DNA of 64,000 bases from Phorcus lineatus (taxonomy: Eukaryota; Mollusca; Gastropoda; Trochida; Trochidae): positions 21,985,645-22,049,644 of the forward strand of contig OV121088.1 of assembly GCA_921293015.1 (NCBI GenBank). The letters are read 5' to 3'. The notes under the pieces were generated by a model. It saw only the letters and a list, made by a program, of their open reading frames with translations, did not search any database and was not told the origin of the DNA. The translations under genes were made by a program, and so were the position numbers. Below are positions 45,943 to 59,799 of the stretch, one piece after another; the first letter of the stretch is position 1, and each line of letters opens with the position of its first letter.

Positions 45943-48900
45943 CCTTTTTCTAAATAAACCACTAATATGCACATCAAAAACAATGCAGATGAAAAAAAAA
46001 TCCGAAGTTGTAAAAATCAGATTTAAACATTTTCATATCTACTGAATACATTTATTCATGTTAATCAATCTGATTGTAAGAAATTCATTTCATGAGCTAA
46101 AAAAAAGTACGAAAAAGTGGACAGCTTTATCTTACTTTCCTTATTGTAAATGATGATTATCAAGTCAACAACATGGGAGCATTCAAACATTGTAGGAAAG
46201 ATTCTATGGGAATGTTGAATCAATTTATTGAAGAGGATTTGTAACCATATAAGCCAATGTTGTGTATTATAGCCAGTGGTTATTTTGAAAGCATGACTTG
46301 CTTGAATAGAGTTGAAATGAATTTATTGAAAATTTTAGTAAATATGACCACAAGTCTTTCATGAACAATGTAATAATTGGATGGTGAAAATGATTGAAAT
46401 ATTCTTGAAATAAACACCTCAACAACATGTTTTATTGTTTTCATTTGCCGAGTAATCTCTAATCATAAAGAATATTGAGTCTATATAAATAAATGGGCTT
46501 CCTCAAAATGTTCACGTAATTTCAAAACCTGTGGCCTCTTTGAATTTGAGTAATGTGGGTACACCTGGAGAAGGTACCTTACACCTGGAGAAGGAACCCT
46601 ACATCTGGAGAATGGCATTACAGACATTATTCCTGAAACCAATTAACAACTTCTCAAAAACTAATGAATTGTCAGTAATATTTCAAATCCAACTTTTGCT
46701 GGGAGGTACAATTCAGCGGTCCACTGTAGTAATGTAAATGTGGACTCACTGGTTTCTTTTTAAGGACTTGTATTAATTTAATGTAACTGACATCAGTTCA
46801 GGTAACATGAAGAAACATACTTCTTGACAAAATGACAAAATAATTAATTCTGTAAACATACTGTTTAACGTGAAAGTGTTTGTTTAGTGTGATTGTGACA
46901 TCATTATTCTGCAACATCAGAAAGCATGCCCTGTACCAGTAATAACTTAATTTGTTTCCGAAAATCTATATTATTTTACGTTGACTACTCACTGTGTGTT
47001 TTGGGATGTCTAATATTATTTTGATGAATATTTTAAGCCAGGTATGCATACAAGTAGATAAGAAGCAACTCGCTGAAGCTTGAGCAAATTGTATATGTTA
47101 CATTTGTTTAATAAAGAGGAAATACTGCATAATGAGATAAAACTCTAAAAATTATTGATAGTTTTGTTTGCTGATAATAACTTTCTTCAGATAGTTTAAA
47201 CTATATAATCTTTAACAAAATATTTGAATCATTACGCTGTGAGAACCTCCGTCAATGCAAACATTTAATAGCGTTGATCAGCTGTAAGACATTTGTTTTA
47301 TCAAAAATGTCTCTTGAGATTCAGCAGAATAAATTTTCATTTGAAGGAGAAAATCCTGAGCAATGGTTACGTCCTCAATAATTAAAGACAATACTTAAGA
47401 GGTAACAAGTTGCACATTACCTTTATTTCTTGAAAGCACTCATGCATGGCAAGCTTACATTCAATTATTACAACATGACATCAGATCCGACATTCATATC
47501 AGTTGAAAGGATATCAAATGATACATACATCTTGGATATAACAAACATATATACTTTCAAATGTCACTTTTCACAAAAACACAAACTTTTAATCTAATGA
47601 AAACTAATGTTTTCTGTAATATTGCTTGACGATACAGAAAAAGCCCTAATCCCCTGAAAGGTCTTGGTAGTGTGCAACTTTCCCACACAAGGCACAACCC
47701 ATGCTAGTACCAACCACTGGCTGATGTAAGACTTGCAGCATTTTCCAACTTTTCTGTCTCAGATCTCAAGATAGTTCTTCATCACCAAAACACTCGTTGC
47801 ACTCTAACCTCAAATTTTGCTTAGCAGCAAGGCTTAAATGCTTGAGACTGGGTGAGTTGTGCCTTGCAGGGTAAATCTGAAGAAACATTTTATGGATAAC
47901 AAACTAATTTTGCATTTAAGTATCTTTATATATTACAAAATTTAAAATGGAATACTTTATTTAGTAACTTCTCTCCCAAAAGGCTGCATTACAAATGAGA
48001 ACCAATACCAGCAATTCACTAAAGAATTTGGAAATACTAACAATATTCTGAACACCCTGAGCAAATATTTCAAGAAACGTGTGACATAAGTGAAACATGA
48101 TAGATAATATGGAGTATCATAATAATCGTTGTCATAATACATTTATACATCATCAGAGCGTGAGAGAATGAAGTATGATATATATGATATGATATGTATA
48201 TCAAAATATACATGAAATTTGTGTGCTGATTACATTTATCGAAAGTGAAAGCCCTCTCCCAAAGAAAAGTAAATGAAAATGTGTTGTAGTAAACAGTTGA
48301 AGTCCTCTATAAGTGAAATCACAAACAGCATGTTCAGAATGCTTTAAAGACGTAACCCCATGGCAAATCCTAGCTCTTCCTGTTACATCCATAGGTGACT
48401 ACCTCTGAAGAGAAAGGTTTATTGCTGTGTTCTGCACTTGAGGATTAAGGATGCAAATGAAAAATCATAAACCATTGCAATTTGTTCACATTGATAAAAA
48501 GAACACTAATGGATCTCTGATGACGTGACTAGCAATATCTTGACACACACTGCATTTCTTTGGACTATGTCTACGGTACAGGAATGTTAGGACTTGGCAT
48601 GGTCCACATTTGAAGTTGATGGCTTGTAAAAGATCCCTGCAAGGATAAGCAAGGATAATCTTGAATACTTATTTGGTATAATACAAACTTAACAAATATT
48701 CATTGCATATAATGAGGCCTATTATTCACACCTACAATATGCTTCACCGATGAATTACATAGCTTACCACAAATAATCATAACCCAAACCTTTATAACCA
48801 AGTTTTAAGCTCTATCAGATTTCTAATGACCCTTGACTTTTTCCCACATCAATTTCTCTTTCTTCTCGACCCACCTCTGGCATGAAGCAAATCATTTTCA

Positions 48901-49662
48901 TCCATCAACTTTGAATTTCACTAACAGCGCTTAGATGTCATTTAGAAGACATAATCTTAATTTCAAACTATCATGACTGACAATTTCACAGTGTATGTTT
49001 TATTTAGGTCCTTACCTATTGTTTTTAAAAGGTAGGTTTTTATTTAGTACCTTCTACTGTATGTATATACATTATCATAAAAGTGCATATTAGTTGCCTG
49101 TGTTTAAAAACTAATAATAAAGGCAGGTAGTTGAAAGACAAACCTAAAAAGAAATTGCAAGGACACTACAGCCATATTGATTCTGACATAACACTGGCTC
49201 ATTAAGGATGATAAGAATGTTTAATTCAAATTCTTTTCTAAATATCAATTTTAAGAGATTTAATTTACCTGGGATTTTTTCTAGCAGAATGGTGAGCCTT
49301 CTGCAAGATGTTTCTAAGGTCACTTGCATGCAGACAAAGAAGTAAACATGATCTTGAAGACAATATGTTATATATCAAACTACAGCTAGAGTAATACTGA
49401 GATATGATATTTTGTGAATAATACCATGAAAGCAATAATGATTGAATGATTAAATCCTCAAAGATCCAATGTTATTTTTTGTCACCATTCACTCCAGTCT
49501 GAAAAAAAAAGAAAACAAAATTTAATTTTGTGAAATTTAATCTGATCTCTTTTACAACTTTGATTTAAAACAAGAAATATTTTAACATGATTGTGTTTGA
49601 AATCAACTTCACATTTCCATCTTTCAGATCAATAAACACCTCAGTATCAATTGGAAATTAGT
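45943..49662. other. AT-rich intergenic DNA and RPIA 3' flank
   Basis: I see no coding exon or recognisable transposon in this stretch. The part adjoining 49662 should hold the RPIA 3' UTR. Confidence 0.4.
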
Positions 49663-52600
49663 TTACTCAAGAACACATTTCACCTTGAAGGATAATGGCA
49701 TAGTGTTCGGAGTTAGCCAGGGTGCTTGTCGAGTCTTCACTTTACCGTCTGATGTTCCAAAATACACCATTTTTGCCATCTTGATGAAGAGCCCAGTCTC
49801 GATCACCCCTGTAAATATGGGATTGTCATTGTACCAGGATGCATTCTAAATAATCGCCTGACATCATGGCAAGGTGTTCTATATATTCTGTTACGGCAAG
49901 TTATTTAATAATATAGAAACCTTTATTCATTAGCTAAAAGGAGACTGAACTAGTGAAGTGTGTATATACCCTCAGTAGTAGTCTCATCTCTTCCAGCTGG
50001 TAGGAATAATTGTGGACACAGTCAAACTAAGTCTCCCGCCAAGAGGGACACCATAAAGCTCTGAACAGTTTCACTCTGATTTAATTTTTTTTTAAATTTC
50101 AGCTGACAGTAATAAGATAAGAGGGTAGCTCATGTGACTGCACTTCAAGAGACTAATTGGATGGACTATGACATATGAACTAAGGATGATAATTCCAAAT
50201 AAACTCTGGTGCCTTATCACACACACTGCTAATGTGCCAGTAATTGATGTTGCAGTATTTGAGAGATATGACGGAACTAACCTGCCATCGTACAGAGAGT
50301 CACGTTGATCTTTTCCCAGTTATACTGTTTTCCCTCCTCAAAGATCCAGTCAAGGATGAGGTTTCCGTTGTCTGTCACCACCGGGCCCTGAAACAAGGAC
50401 ATACCGTGTACTGTCTAAGGTAAATTAACCTGGTGTCAAAGGATCCATTCCAATTCATATAATCACATTCAGGAAAGACAACTCTTTAGAGGATGGAACA
50501 ATGAGTGTTAAGACATTCTGAATGGCCAATATACAGGGAAAGAAGAAATGAATATAAATCAATAATTAAGAATAGAATATTTCAAGTATCCAGGTAAAGT
50601 ATTATACAACACTGGGGGTAGTTTATAACTGAAAGGGTGACCTACAAAATGTTCTTCAGCCTTATTCTCTAAGTTTGAAGGACTCAGTCCTAGCCGTACA
50701 TCCAAATGTGTTTAAGGAAACGTGTTCTGTCAGCTTTATGGACATACTTCAAACTGTGCCTCTTCCAACCCAGCAGTAAATTTGCAATGTGAATGATGCA
50801 AAGGAATCTTGTAACCGGTTCTAGTTAGGACTAGTTAACCAAACGTGGTACATAAACCAAATCTTTACTTTGGATAAATGCGCTATACAATTGGATTAAT
50901 CATATCAAATATATATCATAATAAATTATTATGATTCAACAGTTTATATATGTGAGAAATTCTTAAGAATTCTATCTTGAACATGTTTTTCTATATGCAT
51001 AGATATTTAAGATAAGTGCAGCAAAATGAGATCCTCAGAGACTGAAACTAACAGCCTTCTTCTGAGCCATCCTGAGGTTGGCCTTTCCTCCCATGGTCTT
51101 CTCTATCCTGAGTTTGAGGGGTTTGTACGACATCGGAATGACTTCTATCGACACTCCTCTCTTCCATGTGGTCCCTAGTTGTTCTACATCTTTCCTGCAT
51201 CACACAGACAGACATTTAAGTTTTAAAGTAATCAGGTACAAATGAAAGTTTTTATTCAATTTGTATATTATATATCACATTATGAACCTTGCAGTGTAAA
51301 TGAAAAACGGTATACTTGAACGGTGCATAAAAATTTCCACTCACAGTGTGAACAAAGCAGAATCTGCTTATTCACTATATAAACAGTACATTAAATTTAT
51401 TCTCCTTTCAATGGAAACACAAGTGAATACCTGTCGTCTGCTACAATGATGAGGTCGCGTGCACAGGATGCTACGATTTTCTCCTGGGTGAGACAGCCTC
51501 CTCCACCCTTGATGAGGTCAAGGTTCGCATCAGCCTCATCAGCACCATCTAAAGCTACGTCGAGCTACAACATGTATTCAAGGATAGTTATTCATGTTAA
51601 CAGCCTCTATCAAATCAATACTTGATAGATTCACAAAACATGTAAAACAATCCTAATAATAACAAAATCAATTCATTTTTTTATTCAGACAAAGCTGTGT
51701 TGTTTGGTTGGTGCTTGTTACACACAACAATACATGGTTGAATCAAAATTGAGAAACTAAGATCTAATTTTGTTGTGTAAACTTATCAATCAGAGTTCGC
51801 CTTTAGTTTTAAACCCCCCCCCCCCTAAGCATATCAAGTAACTTTAAAAATTGCAACCTTTTCGTGAAATGCTCAGGGCAAATTTTTCTTTTCCAAGTCA
51901 CACAAGTCTAGTGAAAATTAGTTATCCAAATGAGTGAACATTTGACAACTTAACAGTTTTCTTTAAATATTTCCACATACCTCTGGGTAGTTTTCCAATG
52001 ATCCCAGAACAAGTCCATTCTCTAGAATCAGTTGTCTTGCCTGAAACAGGTAGGAGTTCAAAGATAAGCTGCTTTTCTGCTTTCAGAAAACAGGAATCAT
52101 TCTCAAATTCAAGTGCATTAAACACGCAAGTTTAACATGTCACTACAATATAATATAGCACTTATAATTCATCATAGTGACAATGATTCTTTCATTCACA
52201 AATCAAAAAACATACCCATGCACTCCTGTAAAATATAGTTGGTATCAAAATATGAATACAAACTTCAATTTCAAGAATACCCATGTCAAGTCAAAGTAGT
52301 TGGTATCATATTCACTTTTAATAAATCATAACCCTACTTCCTTATCAAATTGCTCAATAGATTAATTGAGGAAAATTGTGAAGCGATTTGGTGTCAGTTT
52401 AATTTTGAAATGAATCATCCATCAGTCTACAGGTATAGGGTGGTCTCACAACTTATTTCTAATTACAAATAGGAAATTATAAGAAGAATTCTGATACTAG
52501 AAGGTGCCATAATCTAATAGCCAGAGAATTTGGTAAAGAATATACATTACCATTTTTTATTTTTTAATATTCCATTATGACTTGATACTTTGAACTTAAG

Positions 52601-54219
52601 AAGCATGTTAACAGACGTCCTGCTAAATCAGCCTATATGAATCCGCCCTCGCTCCTTCCTGATACCCTGATCTCGTTCAAGCCAAAACCCTCGTATGACT
52701 GGCTGCTTGATATTTGTGGCAGTGCTGACCTGTTATTTTTTCAGCCAATGAAATGTTGTTAAATAATGAGCTTGAAGCTACTACCTTAAACTCAACGGAT
52801 TTTTCCATCTAGGTTGTGCCGCTGTTGCTGAATGCGAGTCGTCTCATTGGTTGGTTAGATAGCGAGTGATACTAGGGTTTTGGCTTGAAAGAGATCAGGG
52901 TATTGGGAAGGAGCTAGAGTGGATTAATATACGCTGATTTAGTAGGACGCTTGTTAACATGAAAGAATTATAGTCTTTTTTCAATTTTAAAATCAATGAG
53001 AAAACATAAACTTTGATTGTATAAACAGAAACAAGGAGGAGGGCGGTCAATTATCCATGCATCCTACAGGAATTATAAGTATGTACACTATGGACAGGGA
53101 TGTTAATTAGCAGTAAGGTCAAAGTGACCTAGTTACATCAGTCATTGCAGCTGTCAGCCATGGTAAAATAATATGAACAACAGCCTAATTTGTAAACATA
53201 GAAATGAAAGTCAATGATGTGACTTGACTTTGTAATGATTTGACATACAACATTGCATGTAGCTTTTCTATTTTGTTGAAAACTACTTCATTTACAAACT
53301 TTGATTTGAAATAATTTTATTTTGATCATTAGTAACAAAAAATAAAATATTTAATAATTAAAATATCATCAAAAATGGAACTAAGATTGATAGCGTCAGC
53401 AGATGATATTTTACCTGGAAGGAAGTTGGGACACAGACAAGGTTGAGTTTTTCATCCTTCACTCTCTGAACTATTTAAAAGAAAAATATAAATACACTAA
53501 GAGCTAGAACATCATTAAACACTATAAAGGCTAGAAACAAAAAGTCATCATATTTAAAGCAGTATCATTGTGGTTGAATAACTTGTTATTAACTCAAATA
53601 TTCAATGTTACTTGGGTCCATGCAAGAAAATTGTATATTTTTTTATCACAATTGACACTTACCAATTCTCTCAACTGCAAATACAATGGTTGATCCACTG
53701 CCAATGCCAATAACTTGCTTGTCCTTCAATTAAAACAAAGATCAACAATATGAATATACATAAAATCCAGAGCCATGTCTTTTTATATGACACTCTTTTA
53801 ATTACCTTTGAATACATCTTTTGTTTATATTCGTGTGTGTTTTTAAAGTGAATTCGATGAGTAGGCAGACACTGCGACAATGTGTACGACTTCACATTCA
53901 TGCAGCATGTCACCTGTATGGATCATTCATACAAAACTTTCAAATATCTGTTTGTCAACACAGAAATATTTTTTTTAAATATTTTACAACGGCACTATCA
54001 GTATCACAATCTAAATAAACCCAAAATGACAAGTTATTTTACCCTAACGTGATCGTCAACAGCCTTACAAGCTGCAGCTCGCTTCCCAGTTGTTATTCCG
54101 TCCTCCATTGCTTCCGAAAATGACCGCTTTCCCATTCTAATTACGTATGCCAAGCAGCTAGGGCGGTCGATCGATCTGAATAACAATTTTCTGAATGGAA
54201 ACAAAACAGTGGCACACAT
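49663..54219 (-). CDS. RPIA: Ribose-5-phosphate isomerase A, eight exons
   Basis: Exons, in order of transcription: 54219-54043, 53723-53663, 53470-53415, 52040-51981, 51564-51431, 51194-51053, 50387-50282 and 49808-49663. All are GT-AG, in phase, 293 aa. The enzyme interconverts ribose-5-phosphate and ribulose-5-phosphate in the cytosolic non-oxidative pentose phosphate pathway. Landmarks: GIGSGST (65-71, phosphate loop), LDGADEAD (Asp124, Asp127) and [11 protein letters not shown] (137-147, with Glu146 in the position of the catalytic base and Lys137). Further on are [22 protein letters not shown] and GVIETGLF. An Arg-rich N-terminus of 28 residues precedes a second in-frame Met29 (MGKRSF); it could be a short targeting extension, or translation may start at Met29. 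The C-terminal 18 or so residues after DGKVKTRQ are unlike vertebrate RPIA. Intron 3 contains a MITE. Confidence 0.95.
52604..52961. mobile_element. 358-bp MITE with ~95-bp terminal inverted repeats
   Basis: The left arm catgttaacagacgtcctgc, taaatcagcctatatgaatc… matches the complement of the right arm catgttaacaagcgtcctac, taaatcagcgtatattaatc… over about 95 bp, including 'gctccttcc', 'ataccctgatctc' and 'ttcaagccaaaaccct'. The ~165-bp core is unrelated and noncoding. The outermost bases contain GTTAAC, so a TTAA-type target is possible but unproven. It lies in RPIA intron 3. Confidence 0.85.
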
Positions 54220-56330
54220 GCCTTGTAGGCGGAAGTGACCTTTCGTTAAGTTTCTTTGCAGCGAAGGAAAGAACGTTTTTTATTCATAGCGTCAAGAAAA
54301 GACGATGTTAAGAGTTTTGTTTTACGGGCACCTGATGATTTAACACATTAGCGATTACCTCCCCTTTAAACACATTTACTAGCTTGAAAGTGACAAAATG
54401 ATGAATGTTTACATCAAGTCATGTGTTTACATCGAATGCAAGGAAAACATTTGCTTGATTCTGTTTATATGAACAATGTCATCGTCTTTATCTGAATAAT
54501 TCATTTATCCCATCATTCACCTATAAAACAAACGTGTTGTTGACATACCACTTTCATATCTAAATTGTATTTTGTTGTAAACAATTTATTCATAGTCGAG
54601 AAAAGGTGAAGGTCGCTCTAGCAGTTTGCCGATGAGCTTGAAAGGAGGTTAGTGTTAGACTGTAACCCGCGTAGTCCATAAGGGCATTAACCAGCCAGAT
54701 TGGCTATGAATATTCATTAGATGGATGATGATTGGCAGATGTTAGCGTTGTAAGAGTAGACTACCGTAATACACGAATGAATAGTGAGACTGGTTAAGTT
54801 AGCATGGATTTGGTTACATAAACATTACGCTTTGTACATTTGATGATTCTTATCGAAGTTTTATTACATGCTTTGGAATAATTCAATGTAGAAAATTAAA
54901 ATTCTTGTTAATTACTGCCTTACCTTAAATTGCATATATTGATGAGAGTTACGAGAATTTTTAACCTTTGACGTGATTGCTGATGTTAAATAAGATAAGT
55001 AATTATATATTGTTTATGAATATAGTGTTTCTTATGACGTATACTAAAATATCTTAGCATTTAAGCAGGTATTCAGTGTCCTTGTGTTAACTACCAAATA
55101 TTGCAGCTGTTATAAAAGCTTTCGATGTTAAAAAGGTATTTGGATATTTGGTCCAGAGTATATTCATTAAGAAAATTGTAGTTTGTAAATATCAGCCATT
55201 GTTAAATTAGTTATAACTTCGAATATTTATTTCAAGGAACTACATCTAAGTGAACTGAACATTTATTTCAAGAAACTACATCTAAGTGAACTTGATATTA
55301 AGAAATCGAAAAAAGTCTTACTTAAACTTCCCTGTTGTCATCGGAAATGCACAGATAAGACTACTTTAGGGTGTGTTGTTAACTCATAAACTATCAAGGA
55401 TTTTGAAATCATTATTATTAAGTCTAACTATACCCATCTACATCATGCTTGGCTATTTATCGTAAAATATATAAATGGTAGGGACGTAATTAAGGCTTAT
55501 ACGTTTATATTGAGTAGGGTGTAGTAAAACCTTGTCCGTTAACATTCTGACTTTTCAATATTCAAACCGCATTCATCAGGTGTTAACTTATTTAGAAAGA
55601 CCTCAGGAGGAAAGACTTTCTGTCTTCTTATTTCCTGAACATGAATAACTCCTTAATCCAATATGTGGCAAGTGTGAAATTCTAGCGTAAAGATTAAGAT
55701 GGAAACCCTGATTTCTATATCATTATGGGAGATCTATTCTTGCGGTGGAAGACTGTAATAACAGCGGAAGTGAAAGCTGCGACTTAAGTAATATTTACAC
55801 ACATAAGATAAGCTCTTAACACTCCTATACATTCTTGAGTTTTGAAAGTTACCTTTTTTATATTACATATGAAAAGCGAAAGAAGAAAGATACAACATGA
55901 ATTTGGAAATACATGTCCTTAGTTATAACAACATACAGGCAAAACTGTATAAAGTAGTACATGTATGTAAAAAATCTTGGCATATGTTAACTATATAAGA
56001 CAAGATATCTAAAGACAAGAAAATCTTTTGAAAAGTGGGAGTCATCCTGAATTTGAATTTTTATGTTAGTGGTCACATGGCAAAACATATAAATTTTAAT
56101 AAACTATATACATTTAAAGCTATGAAAATAATAAGCATACATTTATTGCAATTCTGATGAAGTAAGATTAACATGGAGACACACACAATTTCACACACTC
56201 ACATCCACACATCCTAGTATTAACATGAATCCCACCACACATTGATAACGATCATATTGGATTCAACTAAAAATGCAACATAATTGTAATTAGATAAATA
56301 TCTAATTTTAAAAATCGTAAAATTGAATAT
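54220..56330. other. RPIA upstream region, AT-rich
   Basis: Presumed RPIA promoter near 54220-54300 without a TATA box. A two-copy ~42-bp tandem duplication (catttatttcaagaaactac, atctaagtgaact) lies at about 55225-55300. No gene seen. Confidence 0.45.
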
Positions 56331-56339
56331 GAAATAAAA

Positions 56340-57100
56340 TATATTAAATATGGTTTAGGTATACATTTAGACTTCCTGCAGCTATCGTTAGTGTTTATCT
56401 AGATAGTGTCGGTGTTATCTAAATTCACCTTCTGCATCCAAGGTTTGGGTTTATTTTAGAGGTGTCGGGAATAACTATATAAATTTTGTAATTTCTGTAC
56501 TAGGGTAAATGTTTAGGTAGCTTATGTCGAGACTACTTATGAAACCTGGCCTTTATGTAGCTAGAACTCAGGTGTTTTCTAGCTAATATGGCAGACATAC
56601 ATAGATCTATGGATCTAAGATTCTACAGCAAGGTTTAGGTATCACTTAGCTTCACTCGGAAACAACTGGGAAACGTGTATAAGGGTTGTTCTATCAAATG
56701 TCGATATTTTGTCTGAACTTATAAATCTCTCATTTTGAAATTAATGAAACTATCCTCTTATAGTTACACTATATCGCAGATAAAGGCAACTGCTTTTTAT
56801 AATTATTTAGGTATTTGTTCTCAAACAGGTTGTGTTGGTCAAAATGTGTAGAATCCTTAGCTATTAAAGGTATAATAAGGCTCTATTTGGTATTTAAAAA
56901 AATGATTATTCAGTTCCCAGGTCTACCAGCAATATTATTTTTAAATTGTTTGACACCAAATTAAACCAGTTATTTTGTATATGGTGCTGAATTATGGGGA
57001 TACCAAATATATCAGGTTTTAGAATCCTTTTAAAATAATTATTGTAAGTTTGTTTTAGGACTTAGCAAGTATAATTCTAGTAATAGTGTTTTGGCAGTGA
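56340..57100. repeat. Degenerate ~60-bp satellite, left block
   Basis: Recurring phrases: 'cttcctgcagctatcgttag', 'tgtttatctagatagtgtcgg', 'cttctgcatccaaggtttgg', 'gaaacctggcctttatgtag', 'tctagctaatatggcag'. The same phrases recur at 58540-58760 and 59800-60150, on both sides of LINE and DIRS-like insertions. Confidence 0.6.
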
Positions 57101-57159
57101 GTGGCATACATCAGTTGTATGTTGATTATCACGTGTAAAATATTGGTGCAAACTTTTTA

Positions 57160-57790
57160 GGATGGAAAATAGAAGGTATCTAAGGCAAGGTAACATTTTA
57201 ATGAAACGCATTGATGAATCTGGCAGAACAACGTGGGCAAGTTATGTGAGGCAATTACTAATTACTTTTGAATATGGAAATGCATGGCTTTCTCAGGAAT
57301 TGGTAATATTAATATGTCCTTCGATTTGTTTAAACAGCGAGTGTGTGATTGTAATATACAAGCAATATTCAGTAAAATATCTTCATCTAGTAGTTAAAAC
57401 CAATTTTGATACATAATTTTATATTACGAATATTAGGAACAGGGAATTAAGGAGATGTTTTTGTCTACTAAGACTAGATCACAACTGTTGGTCGACGGCG
57501 AGGTATAGATAAAGATCTGTGTATCTGTAAGAATTTGTATTACAATGTATAGTAGAAGATTATATACTTTTTTATTTGTTTGCCCGTATTATGATTTAAT
57601 GAGAAGTAAATATATACCACTCCGATTTTCTGATAACCCTTCATTTCATTCCTACAACGTACTTGTAAACAGTAAGGATTATGAAAAAATAATAAATGTA
57701 GCAAATTATGTTATACATTGCCTGTCTCTTCGCAAGACGTAGTATTTGTCACATTGGTAACGTCCGCCTCGCAGAAGTTGGAATAAATGT
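57160..57790 (+). mobile_element. LINE 3'-terminal fragment
   Basis: The plus-strand frame at 57162 (TTWASYVRQLLITFEYGNAW) and later LRRCFCLLRLDHN, FLFVCPYYDLMRSKYIPLRF follow the order seen in LINE reverse transcriptase C-termini of the type also found at 13155 and 28890. Broken by stops and shifts; the end is near 'gaagttggaataaatgtgaa'. Confidence 0.68.
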
Positions 57791-57849
57791 GAAACGTAGT
57801 CCTCTGTGTCACTTTTATAGTAACACTTATTTCTTTTCACTAAGTATAT

Positions 57850-58070
57850 AGATTGGTAAACACAGTTTCACTATTATCTAAATTGGTGAACACATTTTCA
57901 CTATTATCTAAATTGGTGAACACATTTTACTTGTAACTAAATTGGTGAACGCATTTTACTAGTAACTAAATTGGTGAACCCATTTTCAATAGTGTCTAAA
58001 TTGAGAACCCATTTTACTAGCGTCTCAATTGAGAACCCATTTTACTAGCGTCTCAACACATTCTGAACAC
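57850..58070. repeat. ~30-bp minisatellite, about seven copies
   Basis: Unit 'ctaaattggtgaacacattt' + 'tcactattat', grading to 'ctcaattgagaacccatttt' + 'actagcgt' at the right end. Homogeneity changes gradually along the array. Confidence 0.88.
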
Positions 58071-58539
58071 ATTTTTTTTAAAATTGGTGGATTTCGGTAA
58101 CATTTTCCCTTTTGGGCAGTCTGCTTCGCATTTTTCCCGTAGAGTATAGTACATCCGAGTTTTTAGTTAACCGTGAAATTAATCCTGTGTTGAAAAAACA
58201 AGAATCATCAAAGTCTGCCGCCTGTCGACTTCATGCTACTTTGGATTTTCTAAGTGTCGACTTCCTGCTACTCACTCCCATATACATGTACCCTAACAAA
58301 CACTATCAACTCCTAACTGCCCTCCTGTCTGTTTTAGATAAGACGCGCGCCACTGTCCGGTTTTCGATCATAATTGCGACGTTCTAGCTTCATTGTCACT
58401 GTAAAAAAACAATAAGCTTAAGTAGGTCTCTTTTGGTAACAGTCGAAACTTAGCGATCAAGTGACACCATTGATTAAGTTTGGCATAAAACAATTATATG
58501 ACTCCAACAACTCGGGGAGAAGCTCTTTCAAGCTATTGT

Positions 58540-58780
58540 AAGGGTTGTTCTAGCAAATATCGGGATTTCGTCTTACCTTATAATCTATCATTTGAAACTT
58601 TGTCTTTCTACGGTAAGGGTTACCTAATGTCGGGAAACTTAGCCCTTCTGTATCTAGTGGTAGTGTTTATTTAGTTAGTGTCGGTGATATCAAATCCACC
58701 TCTTCTGCATCTAAGGTTCGGGCTTATGATTTAAACATCATCGATGTTGATCCTTATGGAAACAATATAAATATACATTC
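58540..58780. repeat. Degenerate ~60-bp satellite, middle block
   Basis: 'gtaagggttacctaatgtcg', 'ggaaacttagcccttctgta', 'tctagtggtagtgtttattt', 'agttagtgtcggtgatatc', 'cttctgcatctaaggttcgg' repeat the phrases of the 56340 and 59800 blocks. Confidence 0.6.
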
Positions 58781-58879
58781 ATCAATTACAATAGTACTAA
58801 ACTACAATAAAGTAGACTGTAATGGTTTGTTGTGTCTAGCAACCCATTTGTATACATATAAATCTATCAAGGGAGTCAA

Positions 58880-59420
58880 AACCAGTTTTTATTTTTGGGT
58901 GTCAGATTTGAATCGTTGAGTTTTGGTGATAAAATCGTGAACTGAATCAATTATTTTCTGATTTTCAAAGTGACTAAGTTCTTCATTCCCGAACAGAATC
59001 GTATCCAGGGTATGACCAGTGTTATAAAAGTACATATTTTGTCTTGGGTTGGTATAATTACCGCAAGTGAAAAAGTAATGTAGGGCGTTTTCTGTCTGAT
59101 ATCCACAAGAGCAGCATGGACTGTCCAATATGTGTCTGTTATATTTATCCGAGTTTAGATTACTACAACCGAGTCTCAGTTGACAGTGAATAATTTGACA
59201 AAATCGGGTGCCGTAGTTAAGGTTGAAATAAATTTTATTTTTACTTTTAGTGATTAGATGTTTGAATTCTGAATATGTGCACGACTCTTTGTAACGAGAT
59301 AAAGCATTCCAAAAATTTATTGTATCTGGTAAAAACGATTTGGCTTAATTGGCAGTTCGACTGTAAATTCCCTGTATTTCTGAGCTGTTTCTTAATTCAT
59401 ATCTTGCAGTTTCGGAAACC
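58880..59420 (-). mobile_element. LINE 3'-terminal fragment, minus strand
   Basis: The minus strand reads FNLNYGTRFCQIIHCQLRLG, CSNLNSDKYN, then SPCCSCGYQTENALHYFFTC and GNYTNPRQNMYFYN, ending FKSDTQK at 58889. The CxCG…E…HYFF.C…Y…R pattern is the zinc-binding C-terminus of a LINE ORF2, of a different group from the other tails in this window. The last 79 codons are open; the upstream side is truncated. Confidence 0.82.
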
Positions 59421-59799
59421 GAATTTGGGATCAAGTTGCAAAGATATATAGCTTGGTAATTGATCATTGTACATTTTATAGAAATAAGTTAATTTATGTT
59501 CGGGTTTATGTGGAAGGTATGGTGAATAACTAAAGATTAATGAAAGTATCCTCTTCTAGATACAAAATATAAATCAGCATCTCAAATTGTCCTCATTTTA
59601 CAGCACACATATACATATACATTTTTAATTACTTTTACAAAAGAACCCAATTCACACAATCTGCACACGTATTTACTATCCATCTTCGTCAGTCATACAC
59701 GACGGAACAACTAAATCGAATGTATATCACATTCATGAATATATTTTACCAATTTCTAACCCATGTATTGTAGCCATGTATATTTCTCCAGCTATAGGG

